Source of the DNA: Mangifera indica
Lineage: Eukaryota > Streptophyta > Magnoliopsida > Sapindales > Anacardiaceae
DNA: 64,000 bases
Reading direction: 5' to 3'
NCBI RefSeq assembly: GCF_011075055.1
Contig: NC_058137.1
Location: 15,981,463 to 16,045,462, forward strand
Made by a program: the position numbers and the translations under genes. Positions 1 to 10,470 of the stretch are shown one piece after another. The notes beneath the pieces were generated by a model. It worked only from the letters and a program-made list of their open reading frames with translations, did no database searches and was not told the origin of the DNA. Positions within the stretch are counted from its first letter, which is position 1, and each line of letters starts with the position of its first letter.

Positions 1-1
1 A

Positions 2-442
2 AGTGTTCCATTTTTGAAAAAGAAAAAAAAAAGTTTGAATGACCTTTGCATAGCTAAAAAGGAAAAACAAATTATAGAAAGTGAAATTGAAGCTTTAAAA
101 AGGGGAGCTAATGATTTAAGTGAAATAGTTTTAAAATTCAAAAATCGAAAGGATATTCTTGATAAAATGTTTGGTGTACAAGGGGGAGTTTTAAACAAGA
201 GAGGACTTGGTTATAAACCTTTTATCAAAGAAAAATTTTTTAAAAATTATTTTGTTAAAGCCTCAATGTCAAGTGAATCAAATATAACTTGTAATTATTG
301 TGGAAATAAAAGTCATATATTATCATCTTGCCTAATTCAAAAGAAACATCATATGGGCACTAAGAAAGTATGGGTTTTTAAGGGAACAAAAACTAACCAC
401 CAAGGACCTAACATGATTTGGATACCTAAGACAAATTCTTGA
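2..442 (+). pseudogene. Copia gag C-terminal fragment with zinc knuckle
   Basis: The frame is open from the left edge to a TGA at 440-442. It is lysine-rich at the start and has one CX2CX4HX4C knuckle (CNYCGNKSHILSSC, bases 290-331), the nucleic-acid-binding motif of retrotransposon Gag. The part after the knuckle ends in KVWVFKGTKTNHQGPNMIW, then IPKTNS. The next domain (protease) continues in the same frame after two stops (440 and 458), so gag and pol were originally one frame, as in other copia elements. The N-terminus is outside the window. Confidence 0.8.
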
Positions 443-1063
443 ATCTCTCATTGTGTTTAAGAATCAAAAAACAAAAGGAAGAAAAACAAATGGTTCCTCG
501 ATAATGCTTGCTCAAGACACATGACCGGAGATATTTCACTTTTCTTAGCAATAAGTAAGAAAGATAGAGGATATGTCGCCTTTAGAGACAACATGAAAGG
601 TAAAATTATTGGCATTGGAGATATTAGTAACAATCTTCATATTATCATTGAAAATGTTCTTTTGGTGGATAATCTTAAGTATAATCTCCTCAGCATTAGT
701 CAACTATGTGATAAAGGATTTAGAGTTATTTTTTAGTCAAATAGTTGCATTATAGAAAATATGAATGATAGAAAAACAATTTGTGTAGAAAATAGAGATG
801 GAAATATTTACACTATAGATGTAGAAAATACATCTCATAAAAATCTATGTTTCTCCGCATTGCATGGAAATAGTTGGTTATGGCATAGAAGATTAGGTCA
901 TGCTAGCATAGACTTGATTTCAAAAATCTTTAAGAAAGAGCTTGTCAAAAGTCCTCCAAAAATAGATTTTGTTAAAGATAAAATTTATGATGCATGCCAC
1001 TTTGGCAAACAAACAAAAAATTCTTTTAAAAGTAAAACTTCATACCTATTTTTGGTTTTGTAA
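443..1063 (+). pseudogene. Copia protease and pre-integrase fragment
   Basis: The frame of gag continues. WFLDNACSRHMTGD at about 488-529 sits where copia protease has D-S-G/D-S-A, so the active site here reads D-N-A. The core continues to LLSISQLCDKGF, followed by a stop at 734-736. WLWHRRLGHASIDLI at about 873-917 is the GAG-pre-integrase zinc domain with its His pair. The matching Cys pair is damaged: the first position is Tyr in IYDACHFGKQ. Homology stops near 1040 (FKSKT) and a stop follows at 1061. There are three internal stops but no frameshift over more than 1 kb. Confidence 0.8.
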
Positions 1064-1298
1064 ACACAAACACCCCTTATGATCGACCGTTTTGACTTCT
1101 GAATAAACCACTGTCATTCTATCATCATCTACAATTTTGGTGTGCACTTAGTTTTCAAATTCGTACTTGTTTGTGAGAAATTATGATTCTACCCTCGTAC
1201 ATACATTTGATGTAGCTTTCCATTTCGTCACATTCCATCACATTTTGTATGGTATTTCCTCTCTTGCTCTTTGTTTTATCTTTTAAAAATTTGCAATT

Positions 1299-2606
1299 AT
1301 GGTTAATACTCGTCGTAGTAGTTCTAGGCGTGCCCTTAGGTTATCTAGAAATGTCAGTATTAGATCTTTAGCACCTATCGATTAAGCCAAGTCTTTATAA
1401 GCTTTCTTTGATCGCACTTATTTTTGTTCCACTTGAGCCACTGTTACTTATGTTGATTGTTATAGTCGTCATGCTTTGTCTAAAACTCATCGAGTTGATT
1501 TTAATTTATTAGCGCAATTTGACCTTAGGACTTTTTTTGATAGATTTAGATGGACTCATTTTGTCATCTTAGGTGGTTATGTTTATCCAACCTTTGTTCG
1601 CCAATTTTATGTGAACATAGAGTTTGATTAGCTTCATAACAAAGCCACCTCTTTTGTCCGAGGCCATGATATTCATTTTTCTCCTGCCGGCCTTTATGTC
1701 ACATTGGGTTTTCCTGTTATTCATAGCCATTTTCTTCCCTCTTGAGGTTGGCATATCACTAACCTATTATATCTTGATGCCTTTCGAGCTATGACGGGTA
1801 ATCCTGACCATGATGTAGTTACTTGTCTGCCCCATAGGCATTTCACTCCCTCTACTCATCTTTTTCATAACATTATTAGTTATACTCTTACGCTAAAATC
1901 AGATCATTTCAATAAAGTCAGCACAGTTGGCTTTTATTGATATTGTGGATATTTTTATCTCCTCTCGCATTATAGGTGTATAAGGTAAAAGATATACTTT
2001 TATCTCCTCTCACATCTCATCTAAGGGTCTCCTATAGACCTTTTTCATGTCATTTTTTATCTGATGGTCTCCACTCTCTTTCATCACACCCATCTTTTAC
2101 CTTATACACCTATAATCACATTGATTTTTTTGGAGGTAGGAGTTTCCTTCCTTGAGGAGCCAGATGTTGAGCCAGCTATTGATCCATATACTACCTCTGA
2201 CCTCTGTGTTATAAGCTTCTATCAGTAAAATGATGTATGGTGTCACTTGATACTCTCAGACTCGATGTTAATGCTAAGCCCTAGGCACTTGATACTCCAA
2301 CTGATGTTGTTGACACTGATATTGATGACGATGATACTAAGGAAGATGAAGATCAAGATTCATTCAAGTTACAGGCTCGTGCTTTTAGTAAGAGATCTAA
2401 GATAGTTACTGGAGCAATTTCATCTGCTGAGCAAACCACTACCTTAGTTGCTGATCCTATCTCTTTTTTATCTACTGAGCTTGCTGATCTTCATGTTAAG
2501 GTTTGCTCTGATTTTGCTGTTGTTCGTGTTAGTATTGCTGATCTTCGGGCAAAGCTCAAGGGTAGCATAGATGAGCTTTTTTGTCGTTTTCCTCTACCTC
2601 TTTAGT
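1299..2606 (+). pseudogene. Extra ORF in the env position of the Sirevirus-type element
   Basis: It starts at an ATG (MVNTRRSSRRALRLSRN, basic) and stays in one frame to about 1940 through several stops. Recognisable stretches are DFNLLAQFDLRTFFDRF, FVRGHDIHFSPAGLYVTLGF and YLDAFRAMTG, which resemble the plant-specific domain annotated in databases as a putative plant transposon protein. After a disrupted zone (1931-2116) the coding character resumes with an acidic run (DTDIDDDDTKEDEDQD near 2310-2360) and a helical heptad-like tail (STELADLHVKV to KLKGSIDELF). It has the position of the env-like ORF of Sireviruses. I see no signal peptide or membrane segment. Function unknown. The 1064-1298 stretch before it is non-coding. 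Confidence 0.55.
1969..2116. repeat. 24-bp perfect inverted repeat with 101-bp spacer
   Basis: Bases 1969-1992 are the exact reverse complement of 2093-2116 (arm begins ATTATAGGTGTATAAGG). The right arm fits the ORF context, so the left arm looks like an inverted copy. A direct repeat, TTTTATCTCCTCTC with a following CAT, also occurs at about 1954 and 1999. Confidence 0.9.
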
Positions 2607-2851
2607 TTATTTCTGTTTTTCATTATATTTTTGTTGTTTATGGGTTTTCCTTATATACTCTTATTTTGCTGATCATCTTTTTTTTAGACATTGTATTCAT
2701 GCATTGTACCTTGTTGCTTATATTTGGTCATTTTTGTAATCATTTCTATACATTGTTCCTGCATGTTAGTCTTCTTTTATCTAATTGATTATATCATTTT
2801 TATAGATTGCCTCATTCTTTTTGATAATGACAAAGGGAGAGAAAAGTTTGA

Positions 2852-3021
2852 TTGATGTTGTGGCTATTTTGATGAAGATATTTTGTTGATATTGTGGATA
2901 TTTTGATGAAGATATTTTATTGATATTGTGGATATTTTAATAAAGCTATTTTATTAATATTGTGGATATTTTGATACGGATATACTTGATTGATATTGTG
3001 GATGTTTTGATGAGATTAATG
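2852..3021 (+). repeat. 34-bp tandem array upstream of the polypurine tract
   Basis: Five units begin at 2852, 2886, 2920, 2954 and 2990, each starting TTGATATTGTGGATATTTT or a close variant. The period is 34 bp for the first four and 36 bp for the last. The array lies about 200 bp before the PPT of the Sirevirus-type element. A stray copy of the unit start lies at about 1932-1955. Confidence 0.9.
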
Positions 3022-3215
3022 TTTGATATATGATATTAATATGAATTGTATTATTATTTGTTATTTGCATATATTCAGTGGGAGGAAACTTGATTTTTTA
3101 AGGCGAACTCTTGTAAAATTTTCTAAAAAAATCAAGTGTTTCTTAACTTCAAGGAAATACATTCATTAATATATTTTATAAAATTTCTTGAAGTGCACAT
3201 GTGTTTGTCATCATC

Positions 3216-3229
3216 AAAAAGGGGGAGAT
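3216..3229 (+). promoter_or_regulatory. Polypurine tract (plus-strand DNA primer)
   Basis: AAAAAGGGGGAGAT lies immediately before the TG of the LTR, the site where RNase H leaves the primer for plus-strand synthesis. It is typical of Sirevirus and related copia elements. Confidence 0.9.
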
Positions 3230-4661
3230 TGTTGACTCAAGGAGTCATTATGCTCTTATTTTAATGATAACAAACTAATATGTCTCTAAGCATATTGACT
3301 AATGATTTTACTTGAGTGTGAGTTTAGATTACAAGAATTTACCTAATGCACTTGAAAGAGTTTCAAGATGGAAATGAAAAACAAAAGAAAAATTCTTGAA
3401 GATTTGAAGAAAAACTCAAGTTTAGGTAGATATGTTTGTAATTTGGAGCATTCATTTTAATTAGAATATTTATTTACATGTGATAACTCACTTAAAAACT
3501 TATTCTCATATCTTTCATATTTTGTGTTAAAATGTTGTGTTTGAAACTTATTAGGTTAAGACAATTTTTTTTTATCAAGGTTTATTAACTCATTTAAAAT
3601 GATGAAGTTTTGTGAACTACATTTTCATATTTTAAAGTTGGTTTTGAATGAATTTTAAAATATGGGTTAAATTGTCATTTTTCAAAGGTTTAGGGGGTAA
3701 AAAAAGTTTTCAAAAATTCAAGGGATAAAATGTAATAAAATTTGGTTGACCAAATTTGACCAATCAAATTCTTCCATGGCAGTTTTCGAATTATCTAGAA
3801 GCCATGTATTTTGGCTTTCAAAATTTTGGTTGACCGAATTAAATCCGATCAACCGAATTTTTCTTTGAATTTTCTAATGGCTAGTGCCACGTAGACTCTA
3901 TAGAAGTGTCACGTCATATTCGGTTGATTGAATTAAATTCAGTTAATCAAATTTTGCGTTTTCTAGAAAATTAAAACTGCTAGCATTTGTACACATCAGT
4001 AACTTTCCCTATTTTCTATAAACCCAATCAAATTCATTTGTAAAGGACGTTTTGCCACTAAGAACTTTTATAAATTTGAGAGCAAATTAATTTTGAGCTA
4101 TTAACTTGCAAATTTTCTTCTCCATTCAAAACCTTTAATCATATACTTTGTAATTTCATTTGCATTGAGTTATACTAAACTTAAACTTTTACATACATTC
4201 TTTGAGAGAGATCATATTTCAAATTCATACTATAAAAAAGTGAGGTTTACTCTTAAAGAGAGTAGAAAATTTTCCAGTGAGAAAAATTGAGTTTGAACAT
4301 TTGTAAAGGTTAATAGCACCTTGGAAGCTATTATGTTGTGAAAAAAAGCTTTATTGACTTTTTGTCAACCAAGGATTAGTGGAATACTCTAAAGGAGATA
4401 CCTTGGAGGAGTGGACGTAGGTTGGGTTGTACCGAACCACTATATATAGCGTGTTTGATTTTTTCTTCCTTTAAACTTATATTTTGTGTTATGTTTTTTT
4501 TCATTGTATTGATTATTTGAAATATTCTTGTTATTCTTCTAAATTGCATTAAAAATAGGTAACATTCATTGATTTGAATAAATTGGTTTAATTCTCTAAT
4601 TTAATAAAAATTGTTTTAAATTGCCTAATTCACCCCCCATTTTAGGCCATTCGATCCTTCA
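3230..4661 (+). mobile_element. 3' LTR of the Sirevirus-type element
   Basis: It starts TGTTGACTCAAGG after the PPT and ends CATTCGATCCTTCA at 4661 (1,432 bp). It contains a TATA-like ACTATATATAGCG at about 4438, just after GTGGACGTAGGTTGG, a wording I associate with Sirevirus LTRs. Between about 3740 and 3960 it has several imperfectly palindromic words of the type GGTTGACC..AATT. The target duplication cannot be tested because the 5' LTR is outside the window. Confidence 0.85.
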
Positions 4662-5199
4662 AATGGTACACTTTACTATGTGAAAAATTAGGAGACGCTC
4701 AATTGGGTTTGACTTAACTAGTGTACTTTGTTTGTTCATAAAAGCGAAGGTGAAATATATTAGAGACATAAGTAAAGAATGCATTTGTCGATGCAAGGTC
4801 ATATGTAGGAACCACCCTATTGATTCTGAAAGGCACATTTGAGGCTACATGATTTGTTAGGCCAAAATGTAACTTAAGATTATAGGCTTTTGGTGATTAA
4901 TTTGAAATTTATCTATTTGATTATTCAAACTTGTTTGCCACAACGAAGAGAAGAATTAATGTGATTTGGTCTCGATCCATTAGAAGTTCATCAAAACTTT
5001 TCAAGTACAATAGTGAAAACTATTGGCTTGAAGAAAATAGTGGAATTATTTTAATTAATTAAATCCATAATAAATATTAATTATGAATAAAATGATTAAT
5101 TATTTGTAAATTGTAGATCAAATTATCATTATGTCAATCCCAACGTATTAATCAATTCTTAAAAAAACAATATAGGCTCATTAGAAGCAAATTCATTGA
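4662..5199. other. No recognised feature
   Basis: AT-rich DNA between the Sirevirus-type LTR and the copia B gag fragment. It may hold the leader of the latter. I see no 5' LTR, primer site or gene. Confidence 0.5.
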
Positions 5200-5515
5200 T
5201 TAGTACAAAAATCTTTGGATTATTCTATGTCAGGAAAAAAAGTCGTACATCCTTAAGAGGTCATTGCCTCGTAAGCCTAGTTTTGATGTCACCTAGGAGG
5301 AAAAAGATACTTTAATAAGTATCTTGATGACTTTGTAGAAGTTCAATGTCTCATGCTAACTTCCATATTACTTGAGCTTCAAAAACAACATGAGGAAATG
5401 GATGCTCCATTTATACTTGCACACCTTCGAGAGTTATATGTCATTCTTATGAGGGCTAAACGATATGAGGTATCAAGTGCATTATTTGATTGCAAACTCT
5501 TCGAGGAAGGATAAA
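5200..5515 (+). pseudogene. Copia family B gag fragment (copy 1)
   Basis: Plus-strand translation in shifting frames gives DDFVEVQCLMLTSILLELQ, KQHEEMDAPFILAHLRELY and KRYEVSSALFDCKL, the middle of the plant copia Gag domain of the UBN2 type. It is broken by frameshifts and stops, has no zinc knuckle, and runs straight into RNase H sequence. Protease, integrase and reverse transcriptase are therefore missing. Confidence 0.75.
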
Positions 5516-5529
5516 CTAGCCTTCATGTG

Positions 5530-5961
5530 GTCAAAATGTTTGAATAGTAGTGTAGTATACTATAAAAGCTTTAAGTAAAGTACAATAGTTGATTCTATAA
5601 TGGAGTCTAAGTATATTACCCTTTCAAAAGCAACAAAAATGATTGTATGGACTAGAAGTTTGTGACAAAACTTAGAGTGGTTCTAACCATTATTGAGTCG
5701 TTTAAGCTCTATTACAACAACAATAGAGTGATTACTCAAGCAAATGAGCCACCATCTCATCAGAGGTTCAAACACATACTCAAACGATATTATTTGATCC
5801 AAGAGATTATTCAGTGAGGTAGCATACAAATAGAGAAGATTAATACAGATGATAATTTGGCTAATCCATTAACAAAATTGTTATCATAGTAGAAGCATGA
5901 CGACACATAATAGGATTTGGCATTAGATATATGACTGATTGGCTATAGTGCAAGTGAGAGA
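5530..5961 (+). pseudogene. Copia family B RNase H end and polypurine tract (copy 1)
   Basis: Recognisable pieces are SIMESKYITLSKATKM, the segment with YNNNRVITQANEPPSHQ, and the terminal Leu-Thr-Lys region. They match the last part of copia RNase H. The frame changes at least twice. It ends at TGATTGGCTATAGTGCAAG followed by the purine tract GTGAGAGA, directly before the LTR. The same tail recurs at 39212-39458 and 40730-41299. Confidence 0.8.
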
Positions 5962-5962
5962 T

Positions 5963-7762
5963 TGTTAAGGTAGATACTTTAGAACCAATTGATTTGACAT
6001 TTATAATTATAATTTTTTTAATTAATTAATAAAAAGATTTATAATTATTCAATTCATATACTTGTTTGTTATATAATTGTGCAAATAATATACTCTTAAA
6101 ATGGTAGATTTGTGACGAGAGAATCAAACAATTAATCATGGGAACCCTATGCATGCATTAGATGACCATTCTAGAAATATCGATAATCTCAACATTACAC
6201 TGACCAAAGGGCACATGTAATGACGATGAAATTATTATAATGTTGAGTAGTCCCACTAAAGGGTGGCGACAGTTCTTATATGTTGAAGCTATTTGCTACT
6301 TTTAAGTGTGACAAATGGGTGCATGTTATAGATATGTTCATCAGACTGACCCCACATACTCTAATGTTTATGGAACAAATCCTCTAAACTCAACGAGTGT
6401 ATATGATCCTTTGACTTGAGGTTGTCATACCGTCTTATGTAAGGATCAATATGGTTTGACACTATCTAATGTATTACCATAATAGGGGTATCATAAAGGT
6501 AGTGAACAACTATATTGTGAGATACATAGAGGCTATGGTTGATCAATAAAAATTTATCACTTTTAAGCACATAAGAAGACATCTCATATATGAATGTTGA
6601 AAGACATTCATGACTGTTTGATTTTGTGGTCATAGTATGATACATTTGTAGCCTGATCCATGTAAGTCATTAATATGTATCAGCTTATATCAAGGAACTA
6701 TTGAGATAGACACACTTCTATGTCTCACCCTCAAGAGATATCGATTGACAAAAGGATTGAATTGCATGTAACTATGATGTTGTAAAAGCTTATAAAGATG
6801 TTCGCTACACTTTGTCATCTGAGTGGTTATGACACTTTGCTAGAGGTCAATCCTTGTCTATGTTTGAATTTAACCCAAATTTAGACATTATCAGTTTGAT
6901 AGAAAGCTTATAGGTCACACGCATTAAAGGTTAATACGACCAAAAGGCACGAATCATTTGACTACAATCCTAAAATCATGGAAAAAGAGAAATATATAGA
7001 TGTGTTTTGATTGGAATCATTTGGTGTTCACAATGCCACGTGGCCTTATATAGATGCACTGTATGATTTCGATTGGACCTACATAGGAGTCTAACCAAGC
7101 AAGGCCAAATGATGAATGCGAGTCAACTAACTCAGTTAACTCGTGGGTAAGGTGTTTTAGTTAAACAAAGATTCTTCAAAGTCCTTATTTAATAGAAAGT
7201 TTAGGTTGAGTTAGAATCCTAATTTAATTAGGATTCATATGTATTAAAATATTCAATAAATTAAAAGTCTTAATTTAATAAGAACTCTTGGACACCTTAT
7301 CATTTAAGTTATTAGAGTTTTAACTAACTTAGGATTCATGCACACCTTATAAATAAAGGTATTTAGTTTAAGTCAAAATTTTTTTAACATAACAATCCTA
7401 AACACATATCTTTACGCATAGAATCTTATTGACATAAGCTTCCATTGCCATGATCCAATTTCCAAGATCCAATCAACAAAAGCCCTAATAGCCTTATTTC
7501 TAGATCACCTCTTATTCGTACTCTATATGGATACCAAGTTGCTACCTCTAGAGGGTTGGATATCGATCTTTATATATCTATATGAAGTCTCAAAGGAGCC
7601 AATAATACAGGTATAATTTCTAAACACCCTATGTGTGTTTAACATGTTCATGAATTTATGCATTAAAATAGGTATCTTAGATGGGTTTTAGGATCTTTGA
7701 TATATTTTTCAAAATTTTTAATTTTGATGCGTTACCGGTTATTAGTGCCCTAAAACCCTACA
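5963..7762 (+). mobile_element. LTR of copia family B, copy 1
   Basis: It starts TGTTAAGGTAGATACTTTAG just after the purine tract and ends near GCCCTAAAACCCTACA (1,800 bp). It is collinear with 41300-42962 from start to end and with 39459-39895 over the first 430 bp. Shared landmarks are CCATTCTAGAAA, ACACTGACCAAAGGG/ATGAACAAGGGC and the terminal ACAGGTATAA block. It lies directly against a gypsy fragment on the right. Confidence 0.8.
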
Positions 7763-9606
7763 CAGAGAAGGGATTGTATTAGGGCATCTAGTATTTGAAT
7801 GAGGGATAGATGTAGGCTAAGCCAAAGTGGAAATCATTGAGAGGCTACAACCACCAACAAATGTAAAGAGAGTCAAAATTTTTCTCAAACACATAAGCTT
7901 TTATAGAAGATTCATAAAAGATTTCTCGAAAATCGCAAAGCCTCTTTCCAACCTTTTAGCAAATGAGGCAAATTTTGATTTTAATGTTAATTTTGTTAAT
8001 ACATTTTGTAGATTAAAAGGAGTGCTGATTTTAGCACCAATTATATAACCACCAGATTAGAGTATTACATGGCTACTTAATAAGAAGGATGTTAAACCAT
8101 GATTGATAAGATAGATAATCCTTTTACAATAATTTGATTTGAAAATATGAGACAAGAAGGTAGTAAAAGATGTCGTTATAGACTATCTAGCACAACTAGA
8201 AAAGGATAAGTATGGGGAAATGAACAAATAACTGACAATTGATAATACATTCCCTCATGAACAACTAATGACGATATCTAAGTGAACCATACCATAGTAT
8301 ATAGACAAAGTAAACTACTTGGTATATGGGATTCTACCACTATACCTTAGATTCCACCAAAAGAATAAGTTTCTACATGATGCGAAGAGCCAGTTCTAGG
8401 AAGAACCGTTATTATATAAATGGTGCTATGAGAGTAATATGATGATGTGTGCCATACAACGAAGTACAAAACATATTAAACCATTGCCACTCATCAGAAA
8501 TTAAAAGATACTTCAATGCCTTTAGAATAGTAACAAAACTTCTACAATGCAAATTCTAGTGGCTTACATTATTCCAAGGCACAATGAAATTTATAAGCAA
8601 TAGTGGTTGATGCCAAATAACCGAGAAAATATCAAGAAAGGATGAGATACCCTTCATTATGATATTAAAAGTTGAGTTGTTTGATATTTGGGGGATCAAC
8701 TTCATGGGACCATTCTTGGTGTAATATAAAAATTACTACATTTTAGTTATAGTTAACTATGTGTCCAAGTGGGTAGAAGTCATAGCAAACATGACTATTG
8801 ATGCAAAAGTAATGGTCAAGTTCTTAAAAAGAAACATTTTCACTAGTTTAGGTACACCGAAAGCAGTCATAAATGATAGTGGGTAGTATTTTACAACTAC
8901 CTAATAGAGAGAGTATTAAAGAAATACAGTGTGACACATAAGGTTGCAACACTCTACCACCCACAAACTAGCAAACAAGTGGAAATATCCAGCAAAGAAA
9001 TGAAGTTGATATTGGAGAAAACAGTGAGCAACATAAGAAAAGAATTGAGCATATGACTAGATGACATGTTTTGGGCATATCGAACCACATGCAAGACTTT
9101 AATAGGAACATCTACCTATTAACTCATATATGGTAAATCATGCCACCTACTAGATGAGTTGGAACAAAAAGTACATTGGGCCACCAAATTCTTTAACTTC
9201 AATGCTAAAAAGTTCAAAGAGAAGAAATTTTTATAGCTCAATGAATTAGAATAATTTTGATTGGATGCATACAAAAATGCTTAGATTTATAAAGAAAGAA
9301 CGAAGAAATGACAAGACAAGCATATAATAAAGAAAGAATTCTAGAAAAGCAACCTTGTACTATTATTTAATTCACAATTGAGACTTTTTCTAGGGAAATT
9401 AAAGTCATATTGGTCAAGCCTATTCAAAGTAATGACGATATATCCACATGGAGCAATGAAAGTTTTAAGATTAATGGACACTTTTAAGATTATGGGCACT
9501 TTTAAGATTAATGGACATCGATTAAAACTACATCTTATTAATGATCCAATCATAGTGGGTACACCACAACCATTATCATCCAACCTAAGCATATACAAGG
9601 GTTGAG
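7763..9606 (+). pseudogene. Athila/Tat-like Ty3/gypsy pol fragment (RT end, integrase)
   Basis: Plus-strand pieces in order: GIVLGHLVFE and FYRRFIKDFSKIAKPLSNL (end of RT, 7773-7990); a deletion that removes the RNase H core, joining PP-D at about 8050 to LLNKKDVKP; then integrase with [55 protein letters not shown] and FWAYRTTCKTLIGTS; and a C-terminal [23 protein letters not shown]. It is closely related in wording to the integrase at 30341-31640. It has many stops and frameshifts, and the RT catalytic part is absent. A 19-bp sequence is triplicated near the end (9463-9518). Confidence 0.85.
9463..9518 (+). repeat. Three tandem copies of a 18-19-bp unit
   Basis: TTTTAAGATTAATGGACAC at 9463-9481, an 18-bp variant at 9482-9499 and TTTTAAGATTAATGGACAT at 9500-9518. 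The expansion keeps the frame loosely (repeated FKI-N/G) and lies in the integrase C-terminus, where the relative at 30418 has a single VFKVNGH. Confidence 0.9.
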
Positions 9607-10470
9607 CTAAAGACCTAAAACAAATGCTATTAAGTAGCAACCCGTATTTTTATAATAGTTTCCTTTTTCATTTATAATTCGTATTTTGAAGATGGCCACA
9701 TATAACAATCGAAAACACTCTTAGTCAAAAGTAAGAAGTATTACATATTACAGGTAAGTATATCTATTCACTACTTGTATAATATGTTTGCATGATATTA
9801 CTTCCTCATATACTAAATTTTCATTTTTTCTATATAGAAAGTTTTTATTAAGTCAACACTGACCATAGGAGAACATAGTGGACTATAAAGAACAAACAAG
9901 AAATAACTAGACTGTGATCATTATGCACTATCAAGGCAAGAAAAATTATGTGGGCTAGGACAAGTAAGATTAGCAATAATTAGAGTTTAGGTTGGTAGAA
10001 AGGGAAAGCAAAAAATGTTTTTAACACTAATAGGATATGCATCATTTGCAATCATCAAGATGTTTTGCAATGCTCATTCATTAAGGTGCACCTTCTATAA
10101 AACTTGGTGCCTCAGGTTAAATTTGGTTAATTTTGTTCTCCAAATTTGAGCACTATATAAGTAGCTCGTCACTATTGTTCTTCCTTATTCACTAAACAAC
10201 CACTATAAAGCTTACAATGACTAAGAAATCCACTTCACCCAAATGCCTTTCCTTCTTAGATTCTAATGTCAAACCTCTAAAATGAAGAATGACCTGATAA
10301 AAAATCTCTACTCTAACCGTCCCAACTATAACCATGCTTAACTAGACCATCTCAATCAAGGCCATCACGATCAAATTCCTTAATCCTATCTAGGAAAACT
10401 GCTATCTCAAGCTCGAAGAGTGAATCCTTAAGCTTATATTGTATCTACATTTTGAGGCATTTTGTATATG
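9607..10470. other. Non-coding stretch with a TATA-like site and a 22-codon ORF
   Basis: Post-integrase DNA of the gypsy fragment or later sequence. CACTATATAAGTAGC at 10151-10165 resembles a plant TATA box. About 57 bp downstream, an ATG at 10217 opens MTKKSTSPKCLSFLDSNVKP and stops at 10285. The arrangement looks like the start of a retrotransposon transcript. No product is recognised. Confidence 0.35.

Larger units (their letters stand above)
1..4661 (+). mobile_element. Sirevirus-type Ty1/copia retrotransposon, 3' portion
   Basis: Order seen on the plus strand: end of gag with a zinc knuckle, an aspartic-protease-like stretch, a pre-integrase zinc domain, an additional ORF after pol, a tandem array, a polypurine tract and a 1.43-kb LTR. 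The order, the extra ORF before a G-rich PPT and the LTR wording match the plant Sirevirus (SIRE/Maximus) group. The 5' LTR and most of gag lie left of the window. Integrase core, reverse transcriptase and RNase H are absent between about 1060 and 1299, so the copy has a large internal deletion and could not transpose by itself. Confidence 0.85.

Noticed and set aside
2852..3021. CRISPR-like direct repeats
   Set aside because: The units are contiguous 34-bp tandem copies without spacers, in a plant retrotransposon.
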